This document shows positions 23,656 to 34,309 of a stretch of 64,000 bases of DNA, piece after piece. The DNA comes from Phascolomyces articulosus (taxonomy: Eukaryota > Mucoromycota > Mucoromycetes > Mucorales > Lichtheimiaceae). A model generated the notes under the pieces. That model saw only the letters and a program-made list of their open reading frames with translations. It was not told the DNA's origin and searched no databases. How positions within the stretch are numbered: position 1 is the stretch's first letter; each line of letters starts with the position of its first letter. The stretch lies in the NCBI GenBank assembly GCA_025677815.1, contig JAIXMP010000008.1, positions 992,001-1,056,000 on the forward strand, written 5' to 3'. The translations under genes and the position numbers were made by a program.

Positions 23656-24421
23656 CTAACAACGTAAAGTTGTTTGTGCAATAAGTTGATTAGTGGCCAT
23701 GAGATCTAAAAAATAATGACGCATAAAAACCTAGTTATTGAGTTATCGCATGGACTCAAAAGTCAGCGCGTGATAACAATGATCTATCTATCATCAAGTT
23801 ATTATTACTATTGTACACTTGAGTTTTTTAAGTACGTACTAAAAAATGTGAGTTTATGATGGAATATACTATATTATTTATTCCAGTTATAATACACATA
23901 AATCTTATAACATAATTAACAAGTATGGTTAAAATTAGATCTATTACCTACCACCAGCACCATGTATTGCTCAACAAAAAGAAAAACAATTGTTGGCTTG
24001 GGTGATTTGACAAATACGATGACCAGTTGTTCCCTTCACGATATATAAATATACAGAAACTACATATACCAAGAAAGGGAGGAATCCCGGCGATGATAAG
24101 CCTCTTACCAAAAAAAAAAAAAAGAGATCAACATAAACCGTTTGTATGATGTGCGATATTTACGAACTGCATTTTAATTTAGAGCTTTATTTGATACGAA
24201 AAAACAGATCTCTCACAATAACTCGAAGACATATTATTTATATGTCAATTAAATAAATATTAACAATAAAATAAATTATTATTAACATGTCATGTTAAAG
24301 ACGATTTAAGCACATAGTAAAATATGATATTTACGTGTGCTTGACGCTTTTCCAATGAATGACAAATGTGTTTCTGCAAATACAACTTTTGTACGATGGC
24401 TGTCATCTCTTCTGTAAGTAC
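23656..24421 (-). CDS. Tentative small spliced gene, 5' end not found
   Basis: Three pieces on the minus strand join in phase and end in a stop: 24421-24335 (29 codons, reading VLTEEMTAIVQKLYLQKHIC and on to LEKRQAH), a 22-nt microexon 23969-23948, and 23705-23656, which ends DLMATNQLIAQTTLRC. The first piece is flanked by TTTAG and GTAAAT; the microexon follows a strong pyrimidine tract and is followed by GTAATA; the last follows TTTTTTAG. The joined sequence looks like an amphipathic helix. The two introns (365 and 242 nt) are longer than most others here. Translation might start at the Met in the first piece. I do not recognise the family. A non-coding spliced transcript is an alternative. 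Confidence 0.3.
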
Positions 24422-26021
24422 CTAAATAGAAGATCATTTAAAATAACTTTATTTTGCATCTCAGCCCTTTCATTGGTGTTAGAATCTTATTTAACAATTA
24501 GATGCTGATACAATATCAATATATATATCTCGATTATGCAATATCAAGTAAGTAGTGCAATTTATTATATAAATAAACTCTCGGACAAAATGAAAGAGAA
24601 AAAATTACAGTAGTTACGTACAAAAAATTGGCTGTGAAAAGACAATGTCATCAACATCATGTAACACAAAGACGTGATTTTACGAAATATTGGATGAACA
24701 AAAATGTTGAGATCTCACTCTGTGCTAATCTTGCTAAAAAAAGCCATCCCAACTGCTAGCACAGAGCGATTCAGTTATGAAATAAGTACCCTCCTCATCC
24801 CTTATGATCGGGAGAGAAAAGGAAGAGTTACACACTGTTCATATTCGGTATATTTTGCTCCAGTGAAACAGCTTTTGTTCTTGAGTGTAACATTTTGAAA
24901 CACACAAATAAATTTAGGGTTTGGCTAATTTTTTTTTTTGAACCAGAAAAGTTGAAATTCGCTTACCTCTACTAATGATATTAAATCATAGTAAATCTAC
25001 TAGCATTCCTGATATTGCTTGATAGTATCGCCATAATAGATCAGCGCATTTTTTACATCACAAGAAGCATGAGGGCATTTTATTTTACAGCCAAAAATAT
25101 GTATATATTAGGGTATTGTATAAAATTAAATGAATTATAACAAACAAAAAACAAATGCATATATTTTCCATAAAAGGATTGCGTATATTAAGATTAGGTT
25201 TATTATCACCCCGTTTGCATCATTTTAGGTCCATATTTCACCTACCCATTTTTCACTAAATTAGCAATTCTTTTTCCCACATGTGGTTAATTTTTTAGAT
25301 AATAAAGTCACCAAAATAATAAAAATTGATGATGATGTGTTGGGTTTGTTGCTATTATCGTTAAAATAACCATCTTGTTATGGATTACTGTTGTCTCAAC
25401 ATTCTCTGTTATATAATAGTTATAAAATATAAACCAGATATTGATATATTATCTCTTAGTAACCAACCGTCTGTTGATATACGTTACTATGAACTTTTAT
25501 CATGTCTCTCTCTCTCTTCTTCTTCTTTTGAACGGAGCTTATATCGTAACTTTTTATTACATTTATCGTTATAATAACTTTTGCTGAAGAATATTACCTT
25601 TTTTTTACCCTGATAGCTTGGTCTATGGTAACACTAAACAGAAAAAATCTTTGTTTTTCTGTGTTACACATGGGATCTCTATGTACCAGCATGACGTTTA
25701 TCATCCACTTCATAGCGCGATTCCTAGTCAAAATTGCTAAACTGTTTTGTCATACTGTTCACAGCTACAACGACTGAACCCAGGGATACATGTACAAATG
25801 GCACCATCGTCGCGTAATCCATCCTCATCGATCATTAGCTATAAACTGTTTTGATACATATAAAAAGGCGTCGACGTTTTCTTCCAATAAATCGTTTTTT
25901 TTTCATTTGCTTGTAATCATCTACATATAATTCAATATATCTTTTTTTACTGTCGGCAGGCTCCGTCTATTCTAGTATTATATTTCATAATCATTTTATT
26001 ACCATTATCTTTTCTCCCTAG

Positions 26022-26041
26022 AAAAACACACACACACACAC
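26022..26041. repeat. (CA)n microsatellite
   Basis: About ten CA units, some 50 bp upstream of the chosen start codon of the following transporter gene. Confidence 0.85.
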
Positions 26042-26093
26042 ATTTATTTCAGTGTATATAAATTCCACAACATTCACTCTATCACATAAAACT

Positions 26094-28453
26094 ATGGCTG
26101 ATATCAAGAAAAAAGAAGAAGCTATATTCAAAGAAGAGTTCTCTTCTGACGAAAGCAGCGGCACCGAAGATGGAAACAACAAGATTACTGTTTTTGACAA
26201 GAAAAAAAACGATTCCAGTTCAAATCTCTCTGTGACCTCCTCTACTTATGGCTCTACCGAATTAAAACAAGGTGTAAAAGGATACGATCCAACCTTAGAG
26301 TGGGAAGCACACGAAGAAACAAAGGTCCGAAGAAAGATTGATATGTATCTTATGCCATTTATTATGCTTATGGCATTTGTACTCAACATGGATCGTACCA
26401 ATCACTGTAAGTCTTGTTATAATGACATATATTATTGTATTTACTTAAATGCTAGTTAATATAATGTAATGTATTGATGCTTATTTTTTATTCTATAATA
26501 TAATATAGCAAATGCCATTTCTGACCATCTTGCTCAAGATCTTGGGTTTACCAATGACGGTGTAAACAATGGTATTTTGGCTTATTCCATTCTTTTCACT
26601 ATATTCACTTTACCATCCAACTTTGTCTCCAAAAAAATTGGAGCTTATCGATGGCTTCCAATCATGATGTCGGCTTGGGTATGTATAATTGAAAAAAAAA
26701 CCATTAGGTTATATTTGTGAAAGATGAACTCATCATTTTTTCTATAAAATTTAGGCAGTGGTAACTTGGGCTCATGCACTTATTCATGTTCGTATTATTA
26801 TACAATTATATATATATATTTCATAAACATATTAATTCTGTGACTTTACTTATCATATAAAATTTATATAGAATTATGCTGGATACATGACTGTTCGTGT
26901 ACTTATTGCTGTCACAGGTACATTAGACTCTTACAAAAAAAACCGGAGGAAGGTAAAGGGAATAGCACCAATATTAATACAATGATATTATACATTCTTT
27001 TCCCAAACAAATAGAGGCTGGTTTTATCCCTGCAACATTGAATTACTTAACTCAATGGTACAAAACTAAAGAACTTGCAACTCGTCTTGCCTTTTTCTGG
27101 GGTATTCAATCAATTGCTTCAGCAGTTTCCGGTTTAATTTCCTTTGGCATTTTCCGATTAAGAGGTGTTGGTAAGTAATCTTTATTCATTCTCTGTTGAT
27201 TATTATATATATTTAGTTTATTATTTAATATATATATACTAAAATGTTATGCTTTAAAAATAGGGGGACTTGAGGGATGGAAATGGTTGTTTTTGATTGA
27301 TGGTATTTTTACTCATGTGGTTGCTATTATTGCATTGTAAGTGTGGTTGGGAAATAATGGATAAATCTGTAATAACACTGTGATGATTGTGAGAGGAAAA
27401 TAAAAACTAATCAAAGAAAATTTATAAATATGTAGCTTTTACTTACCAAAAGATCCTGGAAGTACCAATGGTTCTATTCGAGGTAAATCTGGCTGGTTTA
27501 CTGAAAGAGAAACCAAGATTGCTGTTACCCGTGTTATCCGTGACGATTTAACGAAGACAGATCAAGACGTGCCTATCACCTGGGTTGATGTTAAAGACGC
27601 CCTTACGGATCCCAGATTATGGATGCATCTCACAACCACATTTGTTGGCATGATGACTAATACTCCAATTCGAACCTATTTACCATCCATTATTCGTGAT
27701 GGCGGTTTTGCTGTAACAACCGCTAACCTTCTTACTATGCCTTCTTACCTTGGTGGTTTGGTATTTTCGTTGTTGATTGCACATCTTTCCGACAAATATG
27801 GTGAAGTTGCTTTATTTGCAATTATCGGCAATGTATGGGAAATGGTTGGATATATTACTTTAAAAACTTTACCTGGAGATACTGGCCGTTGGCCATTATT
27901 TGCTGCTGCAACAGTAACAGCATCAGCACCAAGTTGGCACGGCATGCATATTGGTACGTACTTTATATACTTTCCTTCTTTTTCTAAATATTGGAAGAGG
28001 AAACATTTATAATGACAATACATATCTTTATAGCGTACATGTCTTCTAATATGGCTCCTGCTGGTAAACGTGCTCTTGCACTTGGTGCTATTATTGGTGC
28101 AGCAAATCTCGACGGCGTGCCCGGCTCACAAATTTACCGTAAGTAAACAATAACACTATAATTACTTTAATATATTGAAAAAATATGTATATGATATATA
28201 TACTCATAACATTTTATTTTTAAAATATATAGGTGCTTCTGATGCTCCTCGTTATCCCACGGGTAATACTGTCTGTATTATTCTCAACATTGCCGCCTTT
28301 GGTCTCTTCATTACTCAGCGAGTAAGCTATTCCATTTCCAACAAACGTCGTGAAAAGAAATGGAATGCTTTATCAGACACTGAAAAAGAGGAATATAACA
28401 ACACTACCAAAGACAGAGGAAATCGTCGATTGGATTATCGATTCAGAATTTAA
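26094..28453 (+). CDS. MFS transporter, allantoate permease/ACS family
   Basis: Nine exons, 26094-26406, 26509-26678, 26755-26787, 26872-26917, 27015-27170, 27264-27336, 27436-27953, 28034-28138 and 28233-28453, give 544 residues. A polar acidic N terminus of about 75 residues leads into EETKVRRKIDMYLMPFIMLM, the typical entry of Dal5/Tna1-type anion:cation symporters. It is followed by LNMDRTNHSNA, GILAYSILFTIFTLPSNFVSKKIGAYRWLP, split here as GILAYSILFTIFTLP and SNFVSKKIGAYRWLP (motif-A region), RVLIAVTEAGFIPATLNYLT and GGLEGWKWLFLIDG. Likely role: proton-coupled uptake of an organic anion or nitrogen compound such as allantoate, nicotinate or a dicarboxylate. An upstream in-frame ATG at 26052 would add 14 residues. 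I prefer 26094 because it gives a normal hydrophilic N terminus. Confidence 0.88.
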
Positions 28454-29230
28454 TTTTTTCATCAATCGTATTACTCCTATTGCTAGTATTCATTATTATT
28501 ATTATTATAACTTTAATTCTTGTATTTAATATTTAATAAAAAGTGTGTGTTTGTTCTTTCATACTGACATTTTTCACTCAGAACTTTTCATATACTCTTA
28601 CATTTTTAATATCCATTCTCCACTTTACAAAATCAAAGAGATCACTATCCTTGAATATACGCATACACCCATATTTTTTCATGTAAACCTTAAAATCATC
28701 ATTGTACACTTTCTAAATACTCTATTGTAGTCACAAATGTAAGAATAATTTTATAACCAAACCTTTATCCTATTCGTCAATTAAACATACACTATCAAAT
28801 CTCATATTTTTTCTATATCAATCAAATTTCAAGAGCTTGTTCACGATGACAATATGACTATTTTGTATAAAGTCGCATCGGCTTAGACTATTTGACACTT
28901 TTCCTTTGACCTATTTCAATGGCACATTATTGAACCGTGCGAATCAAATACTTTGTACAACTGGGCACACATCATTTGATTTGTCATCTTTCTGGGGAGC
29001 GTGCGTATAATGAATTACCACTTATAAAATCCTCATAATGGAGACACATGTAAAAAACAATTTGTGTTGTATGTGAAAACTTCTCAGTCATCATCGTTAT
29101 CAGGTTTCCTGATATTTTTTTTTTTTGGCTAACGTAATAATATTTCCTTCTTTACTTCAGCCTTTTTCTTCAATTTTTTTTCTTTTTCGTGTTTACTGCA
29201 GTATATCCTGTTTTTTATATTACAATAGAC
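28454..29230. promoter_or_regulatory. Intergenic: promoter of the metallo-beta-lactamase gene
   Basis: 777 bp, AT-rich, no supported coding sequence. A perfect 6-bp-stem inverted repeat ATCAGG-TTT-CCTGAT followed by a T-tract lies at 29099-29126, about 105 bp before the ATG of the next gene. Confidence 0.5.
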
Positions 29231-30324
29231 ATGTCAGAAGCAAGTGAACTACCAAAATATCTTACTCCATTACCTGATTTTGTTCAGCTCAGTAGCCGTA
29301 TATGGAGGATTCTTGGATTGAATCCTGGTTTATTTACGTTGCAAGGTAAGTGTGTCCATATAAGAAGATATTATTATTATTTTTTCTCATACTTCATTTT
29401 CTACAAATATGAAAAAAATAACACTTGCCAACAAATTTATCATTTACAGGAACAAACTGTTATCTTGTTGGTAGCGGTGATCGTTTAATACTGATCGATT
29501 GTGGTGAAGGTGGCATACCTGAATATATTCCTCTATTACAACAATCACTACAAAAAATATCTTCCAACGCATATATATCCGATCTTTTAATTACGCATTG
29601 TCATACAGATCACTGGGGTGGTGTCAAAGATGTATTGGGTATGGATAATTGTATCAACGTGCATAAATTTCCAACAGTGCCGACTGCATTCGACGGTGGA
29701 CGTTTTGAAAAAATATTTCCTTCTGATGTCAAATTATTACCGCTTCATGATGGACAACTCATCAAGATTGATGAATCAACAACATTACGCGCCATCCATG
29801 CACCTGGTCACTCATCGGATGATTGCTCATTTTGGTTAGAGGAGGAGCAAGCACTTTTTGCTGGAGATTGTGTTCTTGGTTATGGTACAACTTCTTTTGA
29901 TGATGTATCCACATACATCAACTCACTCGAACAATTAAAAGCACTTGATCCAAAAGTATTATATCCTGGTCATGGACCTGTTGTTGAAGATGCAATTGGA
30001 AAGATCCAAGAATACATTGATTTACGTGTGCAGCGAGAAAACGAAATTCTGCAAGTCATATTGTCAGATCCATCTACACCATGGACTGCTTACAAAGTCA
30101 CTGAATCTTTATGGAAGGATAAACGTCCAGCTCAAGATATACGGGATATCCATTTACGAGGGATTGCTCTCCACTTGAAGAAACTTGGTGAGGATGGAAA
30201 GTTGCGGAAATTGGATTCAGTTGATTCAACTTTGGAGGAGAGAGTTGTTCTTAATCCATGGAGTAAACCAGAAGTTATCAAAAGTGTTTGGATATATACT
30301 GGTGAAAGTAATAGTAAACTATAG
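29231..30324 (+). CDS. LACTB2-like metallo-beta-lactamase-fold hydrolase
   Basis: Two exons, 29231-29345 and 29450-30324, give 329 residues. The start is placed at MSEASELPKY; an upstream in-frame Met at 29189 adds a hydrophobic stretch unlike the family. The metal site is clear: THCHTDHWGG with H88, H90, D92 and H93, later APGHSSDDCSFWL, FAGDCVLG and LYPGHGPV, giving the remaining His and Asp ligands. The C-terminal third contains the winged-helix-like WTAYKVTESLW segment typical of LACTB2. Human LACTB2 is a mitochondrial single-strand endoribonuclease; fungal relatives also include thioesterase-like hydrolases of polyketide clusters. No polyketide synthase is nearby, so a housekeeping hydrolase is more likely. 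Confidence 0.9.
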
Positions 30325-30496
30325 GATAGCTCGATATGCATCGTATAATTACAATATTACTAGACTCCACATATTTATAACAATAAAGTAATATACAACT
30401 AAACGTCATATGTAACAAACTAACCAACTCCGCATCAAGGCAGAAAAAAAAACAATTGTTTGTTTTTCTTTTTCTTCTCACTTTTATAACATAACA

Positions 30497-30969
30497 ATGG
30501 ACGACACATTAGCCCAAGTTCAAGAAAAATGTGCATTGCAACTTGAAATGTACCAGAAATGTGTAGAAAACTACCCCCATAATTGGGATAAGAGCTGTGT
30601 TCAACAAAAGAACGCGCTGACAAAGTGCTCGGAAGAAAAGTAAGAATAACAACAATAAGCAAACAACACGCTTCTCTCCTCTCTCTCATCCACACGAACT
30701 AATAATCCATATACCAACTTTGAAACTAAATACTGATAATCGATGATAGTGTTGGTATCTTGAAATACGTAAAGGAGCACTGTTCTAAGCAAATCAAGGA
30801 TTATGATGAATGTTTAACATCCAACCAAAGTGAACCTGAGAAATGTATCCAAGTTTTAAAGGAGTTATACTTTTGTACAGAAACCACATCAGCAGCCTAT
30901 CGACAGCAACATCAACCCAAACAAGATACTAGTGCTGCTGCTACTGTTGCTGTCGAAAAGAAGAATTAG
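30497..30969 (+). CDS. Twin CX9C protein, CHCHD5/Mix14-like
   Basis: Two exons, 30497-30639 and 30750-30969, give 120 residues. Four perfect CX9C motifs are visible: C12/C22, C34/C44, C59/C69 and C80/C90, forming two CHCH helical hairpins. This doubled arrangement is that of human CHCHD5 and yeast Mix14. Such proteins are imported by Mia40 and fold in the mitochondrial intermembrane space. Their exact function is not settled. The tail after residue 95 is polar, Ala/Gln-rich. The gene is 172 bp downstream of the lactamase-like gene on the same strand and convergent with the Sdh6 gene. Confidence 0.9.
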
Positions 30970-31089
30970 ATTATATTGTTGCTGTAATAGAGAATTTTTT
31001 AGTAACCCTGTAAATAATTATATATACAATTTATAAAAGGAATGATGTGGGGATAATAAATCAATATTATTGTTAAGTCTACAATATTA

Positions 31090-31416
31090 CTACAGATGGA
31101 TATCTTGTATACTGGGCGAGCTGTAAGTTTCTAATTGACGTTTTCCTTTTCGAAGCATATATTCAATGGTTACAAAGTCATTTTTACGAATATCATGTGC
31201 ACGAAACTCGCGTCGAATATATGCATAAAAGTGAGGTCGGTTATTCTATGTCGTAAAAAAACAAGATATTTTCTTAAATCAGAATCATTCAAAATCCCAC
31301 ATTGATTTTAGTAAGAAAATTAATCTTACAAGTGGCTTCGTTCGTGCCGCTCGAAAACATTCTCGGTAGAAGCTAATGACTTGTTGTTGTAAACCTGATC
31401 GTCGACCACCTGCCAT
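31090..31416 (-). CDS. sdhaf1: Succinate dehydrogenase assembly factor 1 (Sdh6), LYR family
   Basis: Two small exons, 31416-31330 and 31245-31090, give 80 residues. The N terminus reads SGLQQQVISFYRECFRAA, the LYR tripeptide region of SDHAF1 with Phe in place of Leu. The rest matches the family: RTKPL, FYAYIRREFRAHDIRKNDF, VTIEYMLRKGKRQLE and a closing SSPSIQDIHL, as in yeast Sdh6. The protein works in the mitochondrial matrix with SDHAF3, protecting or delivering Fe-S clusters to the iron-sulfur subunit of complex II. Each exon alone is too short to stand out. Length matches yeast Sdh6 (about 79 residues). Confidence 0.9.
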
Positions 31417-31880
31417 TGGATCTGTTGTTAATTGGAGGTTGTAATAAAGTAGAAGCCCTTGCGCTTTTTCGGTATGTGCTGGAATTTTAAAGTCACACGA
31501 AAATGATGGTCGGCAAGGAAGTTCCGTAGATGACTAAAGGTTCTTCCTGGGTACATAGTACCTGAGAAAATAAGTAAATATTTCTAGCCTTTTCATTAAA
31601 GTTCACTATAATGTAGCATTGACCATGGCATGTTGTGTTATGCTGTCAAGTTTTCTTTTTCGGGTATATGGATTAACCCTTCTCCAATCCTTTCGTTCTT
31701 AATATTGGGGGTTATTCCTAAGAAATCCAATATCATCTGTGATAATAAATATCAATGTTTTTTTTTATTACAAAAGAAAAAACGATGCTATAACCAATAT
31801 AATGACACGTGTTCATGGTTATGTTATATTATATAAAAATAACGGGAATATGAAAAAAAGTATATTTTGGATCATTCTCA
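31417..31880. promoter_or_regulatory. Intergenic: promoter of the Sdh6 gene
   Basis: 464 bp upstream of the Sdh6 gene and downstream of the P450 stop codon. No coding sequence. A CACGTG palindrome lies at 31806-31811. Confidence 0.5.
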
Positions 31881-34309
31881 TCAGTATCGTTTTGTAAATT
31901 TGATCTTGAGTGATGGTGGTACAATATTGAACATTTCATTGACAATAAGCCCATCATGATGAATAGAATCAGCTGGTAATTCCCATTCGTATTTTCTCAC
32001 TATAAGAAAAGCATATTTATATAATTATTAACCATTAGCCAAAACTCAGTCTCCTCTTCATAATTACACCTTCTTCCAATTATTTCATACTTACAAAGCA
32101 TAGACAATGCAACACGCTGTTCCATCATACTGAAATTCATTCCTAAACAGATCCGGCTGCCGCTAGCAAAAGGCATAAATGTCACACCTTCATGTTTACT
32201 ATGTTCACCACCTTCTGCAAATCGTTCAGGGATGAATTTTTCAGCATCTTGCCAAATTTCAGGATTGTGGTGTAAAGCATGGATATCTACTGAAACCAAG
32301 GTTTCTTTGGGGATCATAATATCACCCAAATGGGTATCAGCAACTGGAACGCGTGGAAGTAAATCATTTGCTGGAGGGTTCAGTCGTAATCCCTAATTTA
32401 CAAATGTTATCTTGTCAGTTATTATCAACCATATCTAAAGTGCTTACTATTTTACATTATAGTTACCTCTTTGATAATCATGTCAATATAGGAAAACTTT
32501 CTGCAGTCATCCACCGTTGGCAGAACATCTTTGGGTTCATCACCAAGTACAGCGAATACTTCTTCGCGTGCTTTTGCTTGAATATCCTATTATTTTGAAA
32601 TCATACATTTTGGTTTAATACATAATGATAGGATCTCGTGAAGATTTTTGAATAACGATAAAACGACACGTACCTTGTTCACTGCCAAACTATAGAGTGC
32701 AAATGATAAAGCATTGCTTGTTGTATCATGACCTATATAGTTTCGTAAAATGTTAATTTTCGTTTTTTTATTTAGGTAAGAAGATCCAGTGAATAAGCCT
32801 AACTTTATATCATTATACCTGCTAAGAAGAAGATCCCCATATTGTGCTATTTGAAGAAAAATAAAATAAAATAAAGAGAATATAAGTAATGGATCATAAA
32901 TGAGACAGATATCTTAGATGTATATCAGAATATATAATTACCCGTAATTCCTCTCGACTCATACAGACACCATCTTCGCGCATTTCTGCTTCCAACATGA
33001 GAGTAAGCAAATCCTTTTCGCTATCTGGTATATCCTCATCTAATTTCTTCTTTTCCAATAAAGCTTGTTTTTTCTTGTCGGCTATTTGATCTAATAGTTC
33101 TGCCAATTTAAAACCTGATTGAAACTGTTCTCGGCGTTTCTGACTGAACCATCGAAGAACCTTGCTGATTCTTGGGAAAAAAATCGCAACATCCGTAAAT
33201 GATGCAATAAATTGATTATAAGTCTTTACCCAAATAGAATTTTCATCATCTAGGGCACCAAATTCAAAACCTAATAAAAGAATCATAATGAGCAATCATC
33301 AAACATCATTAAAAACAACAAAAAATATCACGGTATTGGTAAACCCCATCCAATCTTCACATGATGTTATTATTGATAATTACCAAAAGCAGCTCTTCCT
33401 AATGCCTCCAGTGTCAATCGCTGAGAGAGCCTTATTATTACAACTTCTTCACCCTTGGATTGTGTTTCATCAATGATTTGAATCACCTTTTGCATCAAGT
33501 TCCCGAATAATCCAACTGGCATGGATCGATGAAATGCGGGGTTCATGATCTATTTGTATGACATCATTTTTATTAGTATACTTGACAACAGAACCGTATT
33601 CCTTTCTTATTAAATTCTTAACATTTAAAACTAATTTATAAATTTACCTTGCGTTGTTTTTTCCACTGTGGATCATTTACGGTGGCAACATTGTCCAGTC
33701 CAACAAAAGCTTCAAATGATTCATCTCCACCTAATATTTCCATTGTTTCCGTAGCTTTATTTGCAAATTCTTGTAGAACAAAAAAAAAATAACAATTGTG
33801 TCAGTTGACATTGTTGATAATGTGAAGTATTTATAATATGATCAAGGCAATGACGAAAATAATAAAGTCCTACCTGGTCTGAATACAACTGCCTTTGCAA
33901 GTATTGGGTTGGCCACATAGACAGTCCATTTTATTGCGCTTCGATTCTATAGATTGTATATATAACCATTATTAACAGCCATCATCAAAGTATTAGGGTA
34001 TAATTTTTATATAGGAATATCAAAATATAAATATTCATGATAAATCACAGTACTTACAAGATACACTCCATTTGCTTTTGATAATATAGGGAAAATAAGC
34101 CTACGTGTTCGTTCATTCAAACATTCTTTTCTGCTCATGGAAAGAAATTGTTCACTGTATGGAACTGCCGGGATGTGCTTTAAATTTTTGGGAGGTTGAA
34201 ATATGCTTCGATGGATTCTTTGGACAACAAGTGCTACTGCTGCAGCAATACCAATATAATATTTGTAAGAATACAACTGTTCACGGATCAGACTTTGATT
34301 GATGGCCAT
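31881..34309 (-). CDS. Cytochrome P450 monooxygenase
   Basis: Ten exons, the first 34309-34058 and the last ending at 31881, give about 521 residues. An N-terminal membrane anchor (YYIGIAAAVALVV) is followed by a Pro-rich hinge (FQPPKNLKHIPAVPY). P450 landmarks are all present: I-helix AGHDTTSNAL (split by an intron after AG), K-helix KEGLR (split by an intron between E and G), PERF, and the heme loop FASGSRICLG with the axial cysteine at about residue 466. It would be an ER-bound, NADPH-reductase-dependent monooxygenase. The general look is of the CYP4/CYP5200-like fatty acid or xenobiotic hydroxylases, but the subfamily and substrate are not assigned. An in-frame ATG at 34348 would add 13 residues. 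A CACGTG lies at 34468-34473 upstream. Confidence 0.9.

Larger units (their letters stand above)
23091..26093. other. 3 kb gene-poor, AT-rich region
   Basis: Apart from the tentative small spliced gene at 23656-24421, I see no gene here. A stop-bounded minus-strand frame ending at 25000 and reading CPHASCDVKNALIYYGD may be a relic or chance. A (CA)n run at 26022-26041 lies just upstream of the next transporter. Confidence 0.5.
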
